Of a stretch of 64,000 nucleotides of DNA, positions 44,179-56,180 are shown in pieces; position 1 is the stretch's first letter; the number at the start of each line of letters is the position of its first letter. This DNA is from Opisthorchis felineus (taxonomy: Eukaryota; Platyhelminthes; Trematoda; Opisthorchiida; Opisthorchiidae): the NCBI GenBank assembly GCA_004794785.1, contig SJOL01008491.1, forward strand, positions 389,266 to 453,265. Reading direction: 5' to 3'. A program made the translations under genes and the position numbers. Under the pieces are notes generated by a model. The model did no database searches. It saw only the letters and a program-made list of their open reading frames with translations, and had not been told where the DNA came from.

Positions 44179-44451
44179 ATGCGGATGGAACTATCATATT
44201 TTGATGGTAATCCGAGTCATTTCTGGAGGTTCACACGACAGTTTGAGATATATATTGAAATCAAGGTGAAGGACACCGGTCAGGTGATCTTGTATTTGAT
44301 GCACTACTGTCAAGGCGACGCGAAGGCAGCCATTGAAGAATTTTTGATGCTCCCACCGGAAGTAGCATACTCCAGGGCTCGAGAGATCCTACGCAAACTT
44401 TACGGTCAGCCTCATATTATTGCTCGCTCTCTACTCGAAAGCCTGTTCTGA
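44179..44451 (+). pseudogene. BEL/Pao gag domain (DUF1759-like)
   Basis: Ninety codons open: LSYFDGNPSHFWRFTRQFE, VILYLMHYCQGDAKAAIEE and AREILRKLYGQPHIIARSLL. This is the conserved gag block of Pao elements, which packages element RNA. It ends at a premature stop. Confidence 0.85.
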
Positions 44452-44909
44452 CTGGCACGATAGACCACCGGAGCAGCCAAGTCTCTGTCGGACTTGTGCA
44501 TAAAAATGCGAAGTTGTGAAGTTGCGCTAACGCGAATGCGTTACGTTTCAGATTTGCACTCACTTGCAGTTGTAGATAGGATCGTGGATTTTCTTCCCTC
44601 GCCATTGCAGCATAAATGAGCTGAGATGGCTGATAAGATATCGATGACTGGCCGGGACCCAACGTCTACTGACTTGACAGAGTATTTGAACATGCGCTCC
44701 AGGGTTGCACGAAGTCGGTTTGGGCAACTGGCTCGAGAAGGGGAAGTAAGACGCCCTCTTGTGCCGCTAACTTCCACCAACCAAGCTTCTAGACGTGATG
44801 GTTTAACGAGCTTCTTAACCAATATAAGGCCAGACGCAGCAGTGGTCCAAGCATATGCCCATTATGTTCACAGCCCCACCCAATTTCCGGCTGCCAGCGC
44901 TTACTATCT

Positions 44910-45407
44910 ATGGAAGATTCCGATAGGTGGAGGTGCATGCGGAAGCATAATGCATGCTTTGCTTGCTTGGGAGACTCTTACATGGCTAAAGATTGCAAGT
45001 CAGTCGTTCGATGCGGCCAGTCGGGTTGTAGGGGACGACATCATAGGTTGTTGCATGCAACAAAACCCGGAAACAAAGCAGGAACGTCTTCAGAGACGGA
45101 GAGTTTTTGTGCCTTAACTCAAGGTAGTCAGCTTCCAACACGCTTAGTCGTTATTCATGTTAAGACTGACACTCCAGCAGGAAGGGTGACAACGTATGCG
45201 CTTTGGGACGCCGGGTCCAACATAACATTAGTAAAGCGGGACCTTCTGGTAGGAAACGGGGTCAGGCTGCTACCCACCTCTACGGCCATTGCTACACTGT
45301 GTGGTCCCATGGAATGCACCTCCGAATCCAATAACATCAGGCTTTTTTCAGTGGATGAAAGTCAGACAACCCATCCCATCTTCTTCCGAAGCTTCGGCTT
45401 GCGGTAA
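44910..45407 (+). pseudogene. BEL/Pao zinc finger and aspartic protease
   Basis: Starts with HNACFACLGDSYMAKDC and CRGRHHRLLH (zinc-binding segment), then TYALWDAGSNITLVKRDLL, the protease active-site region with Ala in place of the usual Thr or Ser. The frame stops at 45407, close to where a foreign insertion begins. Confidence 0.8.
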
Positions 45408-45429
45408 TACGTGCTATGGATGTCCTGTT

Positions 45430-46563
45430 TGGCCATAATCCACTCCACTCGATCTGTGCATTACATCTGAAGGGGTCCCCGACCGGAAAAAAACAAATAC
45501 TACCTGCGATATTACACTGGTCTTGCTCTCCGGGCGGAATCCCCTGAAAAACCCACAACATCCCGCTGCTCACTAAACTACGCATCCCAGCCCAACTACC
45601 TCAATTTAGCCGTCCATCACGGGGCTGTCCAGAAACTGAAGTATCTCAGTGCAGTGAAGGCACGGCACTGTCATACCCAGTTTGATAGCATACCCGCAAC
45701 TGTCCACTTCTTACTCTGACTGCGCCCTCTCGTCTCCTTACTTACAACCACAAGAAAAATCTTCACCTGATCCCAGCAGCCCCGGAAGGCGTTCATTCCA
45801 ATCTGCTGAACCTTCCCTTGGATCTAAACATCTCGGTGACTTTTGCTTTGTACTCCACACCAAGTCAGTCATTTTCCGTGCAGTTCGCGTTCCTTCTTGT
45901 GCTTTTTCGTGAACTCCTTCTCCCAAGGAACTTTTAGACCCGACTCCGCTCCAGCAGCAACACTAGTGGGTCTCTCCAGTTTCACTGCACACTGTGATTC
46001 TGAGTTTCTTACTACCATTCATCCGTACTGCATATTCCCCCACTTACGCTTTTCGTGACTCCGGCCATACGTCCAACAACCCAAGGCTATGATGCCTCGG
46101 TAACGGTTTTAGGCTTTAGTTCAAATCAGCCGGTCAGATCGTGCCAGTTCTGCTGCCTCTCCTGATCCGTTATTCTGGTTCCACTTTTCCTGCAGACTGA
46201 AGTTTTTCTTTTATTATTTTTATCACGTACCAGACAGGAATCCTCTTGCTATGCCCTCCCTCGTACTGTTTTTGCCCGCCACTTTCAAATCTTAACGATT
46301 GTACCTTGTCTAATCTGATATGTTCCCCATAAGAAAGAAAGAGCCCTTGGAATTTTGGTTCCCTACTCATACCGCCTCAGGCGTGACCAAGTCTACTTCG
46401 GATAATGCCCACTGTTTATGTCGCCATCCCTTTTCCACGGAAGTCCCAGTACCCACAAACCCCACCAGTCATGCTCTTATTCTGACTGTAAGTTTATGAT
46501 CATGCCCGAAGGTATGCCACCCACTAGTTGGGAATAAACATTATTATTATTATTATTATTATT
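45430..46563 (+). mobile_element. 3'-truncated LINE with (ATT)n tail inside the Pao element
   Basis: The last 170 bp (46393-46563) match 56040-56180: GCCCA.TGTTTATG, CCTAC or CCCAC AAACCCCACCAGTCAT, TTCTGACTGTAA, GTTGGGAATAAACA, then repeated ATT. The body is C- and T-rich with no RT frame. The left edge is uncertain (between 45407 and 45480). Pao coding resumes at about 46570. Confidence 0.65.
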
Positions 46564-47091
46564 GACAGGGCATTCTCGTTGATGACTTACACATGCGAGC
46601 TGTCCCATCTATCAAAGAAGTGGCTAGCTCGTAGCCGAACCTTGACGAAGTCACCTTTGGCGACTTGGCTGAAGTCGAGGTAGGAATCCTTCTCGGTTCT
46701 GATGTATCCGAAGCGCATTGGGTATTCCATCGGCGCCTGGGAGGTAAAAAACAGCCATTTGCCGCAAAGACCTTACTTGGTTGAATACTCCTTGCTCCGA
46801 TGGGAACTGGGCCGAGGCAGAAGGTTGTCAGTAATTGTATGACCGGGTACAGTCAGGACGTCCACAAGCCTTTGCAGCGGCTCCACAATTCGGAATTCAC
46901 AGACACTTCAGCATACAACACAATCTCTCCTTAGGAGACCAGAAAGCATTATTGACAGTAAAGACTGGTGCTGTGCGGGTGGCCTCCTTAAGTCCGTTGC
47001 AGTACCAAGGTTAAAGTTTGCAGCTGTGTGTTTGACAGTCCGAGTAGCAGATCTAATTGGAATAAGTTAAAAGAGGTACTTCCAGCATACT

Positions 47092-47292
47092 GTGTTTTGG
47101 GCAGACTCCAAGACAGCTCTCTACAGTGTCCATAACATATCTTCTGGATTTTGTACCTTTGTTATAAATCAACTAACAACTATTCATGATGCGTCGTCAC
47201 CTACTCAATGGAGACGCGTAACGTCGGAAAACAACCCAACGACCTCAGCTCTTGAGAGACATGCAACCTCAGTCCGCTGCGTGGATGGTTAA
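47092..47292 (+). pseudogene. BEL/Pao RNase H segment
   Basis: FWADSKTALYSVHNISSGFCTFV and PTQWRRVTSENNPTTSA are the RNase H blocks of Pao pol, the first with its catalytic Asp. It would degrade RNA in the RNA-DNA hybrid. The frame ends at 47292. Confidence 0.8.
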
Positions 47293-47841
47293 CTAGACCA
47301 AGATGTGTACTCGGACAAGAGAGTAATTGGCCTCCACAGCATCGATTGAAGCCGCCTGGGGTGAAGATCTTTGTAGTACATGTCCACAAACTCGAACGAA
47401 ATGATGGCGTATGCCTACTAATAGCCCGGTTTTCCTGCTGGGTGAAGCTACAGAAGGTTGTAGCTTGGTCATTATGTTACAACTAATATCTATTAATTAA
47501 AGCAGACAGGGTGAGGAAAGGGGCTCTACCCTCTGGTGGAGATATGCCTCGTGAAGTCTGGCTTGTAGTGGTAGTAGGTGGTTGTAAGGCGACCTCAGAC
47601 AGCTTAGTAAGAACCCCACATGTTAGAACGGCGGGCGGCGCTCTCAAGGGGGATATTGGAAAGGTATGATTACCGGAAAGACGGGATTGGGCTTGTACTC
47701 AATCAAAGCCGGCACTTGTGGCAGGAGTGGACTCGGCCATTCGTGTCGGTGGCTGATAGGGCACCTTAGAATGGAGCTGGGTATAGGTAGAGTGCAAGAA
47801 CCGGGGCGTCCGCCCAGTCAACGTGGAGAAGTTTGCGGGGG

Positions 47842-48120
47842 TTCATCGTCCATAACTTTGACATTTGAAAGTCCCTACGTTTCTTCTGTTCCTATTTGTA
47901 ACCCCCACTCCAGTTTTGTGTTTTGTGCGTCTATATGAACTGACGTTTGTTTGTCCTTATCACTTCACGCATTTGACCTTGAAGTCATCCAGCAATTTGT
48001 GGCCGACCTTGCGCACGCAAGAAGACGTGTTAGTATGTTCAGTTTTTAAAAACAGGGTTCGCGTGATATGTTTACTTTCCTGTCCAACATTTTGTAGCCG
48101 CTGAGTTAGTGTCTGCTAAT
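47842..48120 (+). repeat. BEL/Pao 3' LTR
   Basis: Preceded by a purine-rich AGAAGTTTGCGGGGG, a likely polypurine tract. It matches the 5' LTR as described there and ends near GTCTGCTAATAA. Confidence 0.75.
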
Positions 48121-49787
48121 AATCGACTTCGCGGTGAAGGGTTTTCCTCGTTACACCAGCAGTAAATATGTGTAAAGAATGGCCGCATAGGTGCTATCAG
48201 CAAAGGGCATGTTCGACTGTAATGATACGCTCGTGACTTCCGCGTTTCTAAAGCCATCCAGAAGCACTTTAGCAACATATTATATCTGTATATTCTGATG
48301 ATAAACGCACTCTAACAGCGCCCGACGCGTACGCCACCGTAAGGCGTGCCTTGACACCGTTGACAAGCATGTTTCACCCTTCATTTCTCCAACAGCATGG
48401 ATCCGTTACAATCAGGGCAGTCTGCACCAGAGGAGAAAATGAGATGCCTACTACCTGACAACATATAATTCGCATAACATCCGCGGGTGGAGTGTGCACA
48501 CACGAACTGTTTAAATGAATTGACGATAAAACATAACAGCGCAATTAGTGTGCGGTTTGCATTGTTGTTTCGCATCTTCATGCTCGTTAAGTAAAAGGCT
48601 CTTTAAGTGTGGGGAATGCCAACTATCAGCCTGAAAAGTAGGTAAATCTCCGTCTTGGATGTCACATACGTGAGTGGCCCACGCGTGCGTTACACCATCA
48701 TCACTAAAGGAAGATCGTGGACAACGAGAGTTACGTCACAAGCGTCATCTTTGAAGTCACTAAGAATGCATCTTCTTTTGTTTGGGGCATTTAGGAACGC
48801 AATTATTGGGAGTGCAACGTCATCTTTTTGGAAGTAGAGGTGTGAGGTGAGTTTATGTCAAATGACTGGTGATTTCTATTGTACACTTTCAACTGCTACT
48901 AGTTGGTTGGTGTTAGCGTTCTCCCAAAAAAACAGTTTTGTTGCCACGCATTCAGTGGTGCTCGCTGTTTGGCGGACATGCATTTACGTTTACATTAGGA
49001 AAACGGTTCACATTGACGTCTGCTTCAACAGCGTTCCAAAACGAAGAACATCAAAACAATCGACAAAAAAATTTCAGGTGCTACAAAAACGGAATCATGG
49101 GTGATGAAGCATAACAAGATATATCCACTTATTGTGTTTCAATTAGGTCACACGTACATTGGGACCAATATGCACCAGTTTTTATTGCAAGAGCATTTTA
49201 TCATTTCATGGTCAAACAAGATGGACCGTATGATCCCCGCAAGTGGGCCATGCTCGCTCTTCTGGACTGCATCATTGAAGTAGGCCGTATCTCTCAAGAA
49301 TGCTGCTTCCACTGTGAAAAAAATATTCTGTCAGGAAAAATCGAGCTACGGATTGGGACCACATAGATTTCACGAAAAACGTCGAAACAGTCGCCAGTTG
49401 GCGGGAATCCAAAAGGTCGAAATTGCATCCTAAAATATCAAGTTAACTTCCTACGAACAAGCAGGCGCTGCTGATGGTCCCATTATGATAATCACATAGA
49501 AAAACGCTTGCCACGTAACAAATAAACGCGCTCCGTTATGCTATTAACAAGTTAGGGGTGTTATTAATCAACTTCTGCACAGGATCGAATCAAATGTGCG
49601 TTATGCGTCGATTCAAAATGTTGCCTGAAGCTGAAGGCATATTAAGTTAAATAGGTAACACCAAGAACCCGGGGAGTAAACAAATTGACGCAAAATCTGG
49701 TGATCTTGGAAGTACCACAGATATTCCGAAATAAATTTTCGCACCCGAAAGATGATCACAAATGCGCCACTCTGCAGTTTTACATGG
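48121..49787. other. Unassigned stretch
   Basis: Short frames only. On the plus strand 48655-48837 and 48847-49104 are open but unrecognised. Confidence 0.3.
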
Positions 49788-50560
49788 ATTCACGGATTGA
49801 TACACAGAATCCAGGCTTTCGCCCAAACTTCCGGGGTCGGGTTTGTTCTTGTCGTTCGGAGGCTGCCGCTCGCCTGAAAGGCCCAAGCGAAAAAAAGGTG
49901 TGACACTGCTCCTTAAGTTCTCAGCGTGAGGCAGTAAACTTACCAACGCAAGCACTTAACTAGAGAGCGTCTGTAATTGCTTTGATCCGGGTACTGGATG
50001 CGGCATGAGCAACCGTCGGAGGATGGTTATTCTACGCACCAACTACCTGAAATGAGAAAAAATTTTGACTAATAAAGGTGTGCGCTCTGAGCTTGAAAAT
50101 CTTCTTACTAGAACCCCGCCGTGTGTTAGCTGGGTCAACAGTGAAGCACCTGTTGGCCAAACCTTGTTCAAACGGGGCAAAAGCAAGTATTCGGTCTCCT
50201 CGGAGGCTACGATACTCCGGAGGAAAGAGGTCAAGCACCGTGAGATGCATTTCGTAGCCCACGGATTTAAGGCCGGCAACCATTTTCGTAGCAGCTCGCT
50301 GGACACGCTCATTGAGGGTTACGTCCTTCTTGCGTCTTGAGTAGACTACTCGGTTGGCATACTCAAGAATCGGTCTGACGCAGTCCCCATGCCTTGCGTC
50401 CTCGTGTTTTCTGTCTCCTGCGTTGTTTGTTAGAAGACGGAATTGCATATCAAAACGTATGTTCAATTCCCAGTTTGTTACGCTCTGTCCGCAGACAGCA
50501 CCTCTGTTAGCAAGATTTATGGAGTGAGCCCGATCTTTTCCATACACAAAACAGTACTTG
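49788..50560 (-). mobile_element. CR1-like LINE copy v
   Basis: The minus frame 50547-50032 (171 codons) holds [55 protein letters not shown] and FFSFQVVGA, the last third of ORF2. It stops there with a TAG where other copies have TGG. The 3' UTR follows to AATCCGTG units near 49795. Confidence 0.87.
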
Positions 50561-50656
50561 AACTTTTTTTTGCATTCACCCTATAAAACTTGTGTTTATT
50601 ACCATAACTTGGTCATTTGATGCATGGCACTATATTTTCGTCATGTACGCTAATTA

Positions 50657-51016
50657 GTGCATACCTCAAGGCCACCCAAGTTTGAAAAGTTTTGCATAGA
50701 ATCAGAATTTGTTGGACAAAAGATGACGGCATCAAAGCTGAAAATCGATAACAACTGGTTCATGCATATCCACTTATGCACTGACCGGGAGAAGCAAGAT
50801 AGTATATGGGCTGGGGAGCTGGCCGTAGCGACGTTCAAAAGGTGGTATTGCGAAATTTTCAATAAAAAGGGAAAAAACTACGTCCTCCAGGGGCAAAAGC
50901 CCAGCCCAACCGGACTTTCTGGGGGCGAAAATTTTTCCACAAACGACAAGCATTTCTCGGAAAAACCAAGGCGGGAAGCAGACAAGTATGCTGCAGAGCC
51001 CCCTTTGGACCCTTAG
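50657..51016 (+). CDS. Unrecognised 119-codon ORF between the inverted CR1 ends
   Basis: Open from ATG at 50657 to a stop at 51014-51016, Lys-rich, with LKIDNNWFMHIHLCTDREK and ATFKRWYCEIFNKKGKNYV. No known domain. It lies just upstream of the endonuclease part of CR1 copy vi, so it could be a remnant of that element's ORF1 or 5' UTR. No second copy exists in the window. Confidence 0.3.
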   Translation: MHTSRPPKFEKFCIESEFVGQKMTASKLKIDNNWFMHIHLCTDREKQDSIWAGELAVATFKRWYCEIFNKKGKNYVLQGQKPSPTGLSGGENFSTNDKHFSEKPRREADKYAAEPPLDP

Positions 51017-51039
51017 ACTCGAACCCGGCGTACATCTAT

Positions 51040-53175
51040 TAAATCTGCCAACTTCCTTGGTAGAACACCTCCCAGCTCCCTACCTACGGATGCAGCAGAG
51101 ATATTGTTGAAGTACTTGTCCACAAACTGCCTGTCTTTTGGAGAAACTTCGCGATATTTACCAGTCAGCCTGTCTCGAGCAGCTGTCCATAGTCGCACTT
51201 ACAGAGTCCTGGCTGACACCAGATATCTCTTACGCGAATATCTCGGCAGACAGTTGATCCATTTTCCCAGCTGACTTGAGACGCCGGAGTGCAGGTGGAG
51301 TTGCTTCATATTTACTTGCGGCCATGCCCATCCCGCTTATCCTGTCCGACACCGCTCCGGCACCTTTTTGCCATGCACTGTGGGTTCAACTGCAGCTGCG
51401 CGGGACCGATTCTCTTCTTCTCAGCGTGGTCCACTGTTGCCCTTCGAGTCGGCCAGAAGATAACCAGTTCACCATACAAGCCCCTGGGCAACCACCCTCC
51501 AGCTACCACTTTACACATCTCTTGTTAGTAGGTGTTTCCTACGCTCCAAAGGCCTCCTGGACGGAAATCCAGCGCGTCGGGTATAGTGAACATTTTGCAG
51601 CGGCGCCGACCGAAGTTGTTCAACAGAACGCCTGGACTCAATATGTCGTCACACTCACCAGATACTGTCCAGAGCGACTGCCATTCCAGCTGGATTTGGT
51701 TGACACCAACGAAAGACACTCCATTAAGTATTAATTAAAGCTCCATCTGGACATAGTGACCACTGTGTGGACTAGAACCACAGACGTGGATTTGGAACTT
51801 CTGCCGTGCATACTTCCCAGAAGTAAGTAGATTCCTTTAGCAATTAAAACTGAGACCAGCTTCATTGGAAGAGTCATACAAGACCACTGTACAGAAAATC
51901 TACTAGGCTGACAAGATGCTGGTCCCAAAAAAGCCGGCACGCAGCCGAGTGGACGAAAACCTACCTACGAGAGTTCGGTGTCTTCTGGATAAGAGGTCAT
52001 AACTATTTTAAATGACAACTTCAGGTAACACACAGGACCAGCTGGCTTTTTGTAGAATGCGGAACGGTTGTAAATCAGAAATTCACGAGCGGAACATACG
52101 AAAACAAGCCAAGATAAAGGGCCTCACCCAAAAAAACCGGAAACGTGCTGTTTCAGTACATGAGGAACCACCGAATAAATAAGACAACCGCGTTCTCCTT
52201 GAGGGACAGAAACGGGGAACCCACACTTGACCCAATAGTGGTATCTGACGTCTACAGAAAACACCATGAAGGCCTGTATTCTGCAACAGCGACATCGTGA
52301 TATCCAATCGTGTCAAGACGTGACTACGAATTGCCTCCAACCAACGTGGTCTGCAATGGAGAGGACATTCGTCAACTCTTGCACAGGACAAATACCTTCG
52401 GCGCATTGGAACCAGACGAGGTCCATCCGAGGATCCGGAAGAAGCCATCGCTTACACTGACGAAGCATTTCTACCTGGTGTTCGTCAGTCGTTTGGAGAA
52501 GGCAAACTTTCCCTTGCCTTGAAAGAAGCAACTTACACGCCAATTTACAAAAATGGTGACCGACCATCGCCCGGCAGCTACAGGCCTATTAGCCTTACTG
52601 GCGTACCGTGCAAGGTGATGAAACGCATCCTGAAGAAGGCCATCTTAGGTGACCTTACTATGAACAACTTCATATCCTTAGTTCAACAAGGATTCTCCCC
52701 CAAACCGTTCTTGCATGACGAACGTGATCGTATTTATTGACGGCTTAACCGAATCAAAAAACAAAAGACTCATAACGGATGCCACATTTTCGAACTTTTC
52801 AAAGGCATTCGGTCGAGTCCCACACGTTCTGCTGCTTCAGTAACTCGGGTCTTACGGGATTCAAGGGAACACTAGATTAAGGCGTTCTCGTGGAACAAAG
52901 CATTTCGAGTCAAATTTTTTTCTCATTTCAGGTAGTTGGTGCGTAGAATAACCATCCTCCGACGGTTGCTCATGCCGCATCCAGTACCCGGATCAAAGCA
53001 ATTACAGACGCTCTCTAGTTAAGTGCTTGCGTTGGTAAGTTTACTGCCTCACGCTGAGAACTTAAGGAGCAGTGTCACACCTTTTTTCGCTTGGGCCTTT
53101 CAGGCGAACGGCAGCCTCTGAACGACAAGAACAAACCCGACCCCGCAAGTTTTGGCGAAACCCTTTATCGTGTGT
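51040..53175 (+). mobile_element. CR1-like LINE copy vi
   Basis: Endonuclease part: LTESWLTPDISYANIS (near 51205) and the segment shared with copy iii. RT part: frame 52519-52740 gives KEATYTPIYKNGDRPSPGSYRPISLTGVPCKVMKRIL, the first RT blocks of CR1 elements. At about 52910 the sequence jumps to the C-terminal and 3' UTR region, skipping the palm. It ends at about 53175. Confidence 0.87.
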
Positions 53176-53410
53176 TTTAAATAATGACTCGGTGAATACC
53201 ATGCTTCCGTGAAGCCTATCTCACTGTAGCATTCACATGTGTGTCACGCATCCGCTCGTGGCCGCAGAACCTGTGGAGAACCTCTGATGGCCGTCTTGCA
53301 CTGTTGGCGCGTTTTTAGTCCGAAAAGAAGAGTTAAATGTGTGGGAAGTGTTGGTTCTTCAGTTGCTTGTTATTATTGAAAAAGCGCATTGCTATGTATT
53401 TTTGGTTCCT

Positions 53411-53452
53411 ACAATTGTAGTCAATCGACCGANAATCGTAGTCAATCGACCG
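53411..53452. repeat. Short duplication around a single N
   Basis: TGTAGTCAATCGACCGA, then N, then TCGTAGTCAATCGACCGG. It looks like two contig ends overlapped but not merged. Confidence 0.8.
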
Positions 53453-54674
53453 GTTTGTTTTAGTTTTTTCCTTCATTGTTGGCGGGAAACTTTATGTTAG
53501 TCGTGCCTGTCTTGTGCCTCTCAGTATATTCTGTCATACCATGAAATTCATTACCTAAAGCAAACGTACTTTGACGTACTTTGCGTATGTCCACGTGTGC
53601 AAAAATAAGACCTGAATTTCTTTTATGTTCATTTGATACTCAGTGCGCCCAAAATGTACCCACGCTGCACGTAAATGCTCGTTGCGAACAACTGTTCACA
53701 GGAAAATACTTTGAGCGGTCGTGTGGGCTGGAATTTGTTGGCCAGCAGATTAAGGCGCTTAAAAGCTTTCGGTAGAGCCCCTGTGGGTAAGATTCGCTAG
53801 TATCCAGACGACCAGTTCCAGATATCCCTGATTTTACTGCCTCAGAGGTTATACCGAGCTAGGCATTACTGCGCTGTTGGCCGTCGCCGGTTTCATCAGA
53901 CACGGCATATAAAGGCTGCCAATATTGTACGAAGTGTGTGTAGAGGTCACTCCCTCGTTCCTTCAACCAGCTTCACTTAATTTGTCTAGTACATCCGCGC
54001 CCAATAGATCACGCGTCACAAACACCCAAATCACGTGATAAAATTCTGTCCCATTTGCAGCCTTGACCGACAACATGTAAACTAAAAGTTCTTATCCATG
54101 CTGTATACGAGACTAACACCTGCGTCACGCGCCAGGCTTACGACCTTCAACCACACCAGGTCAAGTTGTATCCGTGTTCGCGCAGCTACCAAACAAGAAT
54201 AGACACCCCTCTCTTCACAATGCACACAATAAATAAGCAGGTAACCCGGTATAACATATACACACATACACGCACAAAACAGGGAGTCAGTCAAGCTCCA
54301 CAAGTCTCCACGGACAAATACGAAGTACGTGTAACGTCTATACTGCAGAGGAAACACGTCTTGCATCCGGATCTTTACTCAAAAAATCTCAACTGTTGTC
54401 CTCAAAGGATATGTCTTGTTCTAACCAATTTTATTTTAACCTTGTATTTATTTTTATGAAGGTGCATCCAAATACTTCGATGATCATTCTTGAAAAAACA
54501 TTCTTCGTTGGTGCTTGTCACCTTCTGATTATTAACTTAATTACGTTACAGTCAGAGCACTAACAGACGTAAACTTAAGCACACGAATGTTGATTTGCTC
54601 CTCAACAGCACCTTACAAAATGACCTGAATATCCTTACTTAAAAGCAAAATAAGCACCACATAGGCTTCTTTCC

Positions 54675-54699
54675 TGTGGGGGAAATTGTTTTCCCCACA
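54675..54699. other. Hairpin
   Basis: TGTGGGGGAAA pairs with TTTTCCCCACA across TTG: 11 bp with one G-U pair. Confidence 0.75.
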
Positions 54700-55761
54700 A
54701 CTGATGGTTGGAAATCCACGTGAATGGTGTGTTGTTGGCTTGGTACAAAGCTACCTCGGTTTACTCCGAAATGTACCATTTGGGCACGAGGCCAGGCTCG
54801 CTGCGTAATCCTGAAGCTTACTGAACGCTACCATTGACGATCAGCGTATGGTCCTTACCGTGGCTATCCCCCCCAGATGCAGAGGTGTGGTGGCTTGGAG
54901 CGATGGATACCCCAGTGATATGTGTGGAGCCGCGTAACTCCACAATTTTTTAAGTCTGCTTCACATGCTGCGTACCTGACTTTCTAGGAAGAGCTCTCTA
55001 TATTCCGAGGCCAATACATCACAAGAACTGGCCGATCTCATCCTCAGTTACTTATACTATGTCTTGACTTAGCTACATTATAGAGAACCTGGTGAAAACT
55101 CACACACCGCTGCAGAAGCTACACATAAAGTTGAATACATTAGTACCCATAGGCAGTTCGCAATCAAACAACGAGCCCTTCCTACTCTTGTCGTCGCACG
55201 CTGGCTCCTAGACGCTATAATTCGGAAAGGGGTGGAGAATAAATAGAAAAGGGCTTTTGGTTCAAACAGACTAACACAACCCTTCATTCATAAGTACTTA
55301 ATTGTTATTTGATACACTTCATATTTAATCAAAGGGTAAGTGAGCTTTTCAGACTAGAGTTTTCATTACAGACGCGTCGGCGAAGAAGTTTTCAGCAACA
55401 AACCTCCGACAGCTATAGGAAATCGTCCACCCTTGGCTACGAAAGGAACGACAAAGGTTCGAAAACGCTTACCCAGGGCTGCTAGGAATGGCCGATTAAA
55501 AGATGTTCTGTAAACTTTTTATACCTCTTTTGTGTAAATTTTTGCACTTCAGACCGCTAAGTTCTCCCCAGGCAGGTAGTATAATGTGGAAATGCATACG
55601 TGTAGTTGGCTTATCACTGCGTCGAAGCATATTGTTTAAGTAGTTCGAGAATACGATTACAGAACCATTAAATGCTTCCCCTGTGCAAACTGTGCGCACC
55701 GGACGATTCTCAGTAGTTGCGGACTGGAAACCGAAGCGCAGAGGCAGTGTGTGAACATTTT

Positions 55762-55882
55762 CGCACTCGAGTGCGGAACGTCTGCATTATTTCCACCCCT
55801 GGGAGAGAAATGGGGTGGGAACCTTGTTTTACTTCCGCGGCAGGTCTGCATTCAGGTGCGGAAATGCAGCAGAATGCAGACC
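55762..55882. other. Cluster of three inverted repeats
   Basis: A perfect palindrome CGCACTCGAGTGCG (55762-55775). TTCCACCCC (55791-55799) faces GGGGTGGGAA (55812-55821). GGTCTGCATTC (55843-55853) faces GAATGCAGACC (55872-55882). No coding role is seen. Confidence 0.75.
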
Positions 55883-56014
55883 TTCTGCGGAGATTTCCGC
55901 GCCCATTCTAACGGGCAGCCACAACCCATCGTTGTTGGGAAATTTTTTTGAGCGGCTAAGCTTATCTGCGCCAATCAGAAGTTTGGGTTTATCTTGCCTC
56001 AATCAGCATGCTTC

Positions 56015-56180
56015 CTACAAGTTACTATTATTATTATTAACGCCCAATGTTTATGACAATGTCCCCTTTCCAAGCATTACCCTGTACCTACAAACCCCAC
56101 CAGTCATTTTTTATTCTGACTGTAACATTATGATTATGCCTGACGGCATGCTACCCACCAGTTGGGAATAAACAATATTA
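56015..56180 (+). mobile_element. LINE 3' tail with ATT repeats
   Basis: Same family as the insert ending at 46563: the shared 3' UTR, GTTGGGAATAAACA and an ATATTATTG tail. An (ATT)n run at about 56027-56038 precedes it, as if one tail had served as target for the next. Confidence 0.65.

Larger units (their letters stand above)
43682..47841 (+). mobile_element. BEL/Pao element, internal region, broken
   Basis: In order: a gag coiled coil (REVELQRAVLEAQRKTELAKI, near 44010); a DUF1759-like gag domain (44179-44451); a CCHC-like finger (near 44940-45010); a protease with DAGSN where active copies have DTGS-type motifs (45207-45221); an insertion; the segment after protease (VGILLGSDVSEAHWV, near 46690); and RNase H (PRLKFAAV..., FWADSKTALY, frame 47092-47292). 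An integrase N-terminal scrap and the integrase C-terminal segment (47500-47660) follow. The RT core and the integrase catalytic core are missing. It is flanked by the two LTRs. Confidence 0.85.
53190..55740. other. Unassigned stretch
   Basis: No supported gene. It includes a single N (53433) between near-identical short repeats and a hairpin at 54675-54699. Confidence 0.3.
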
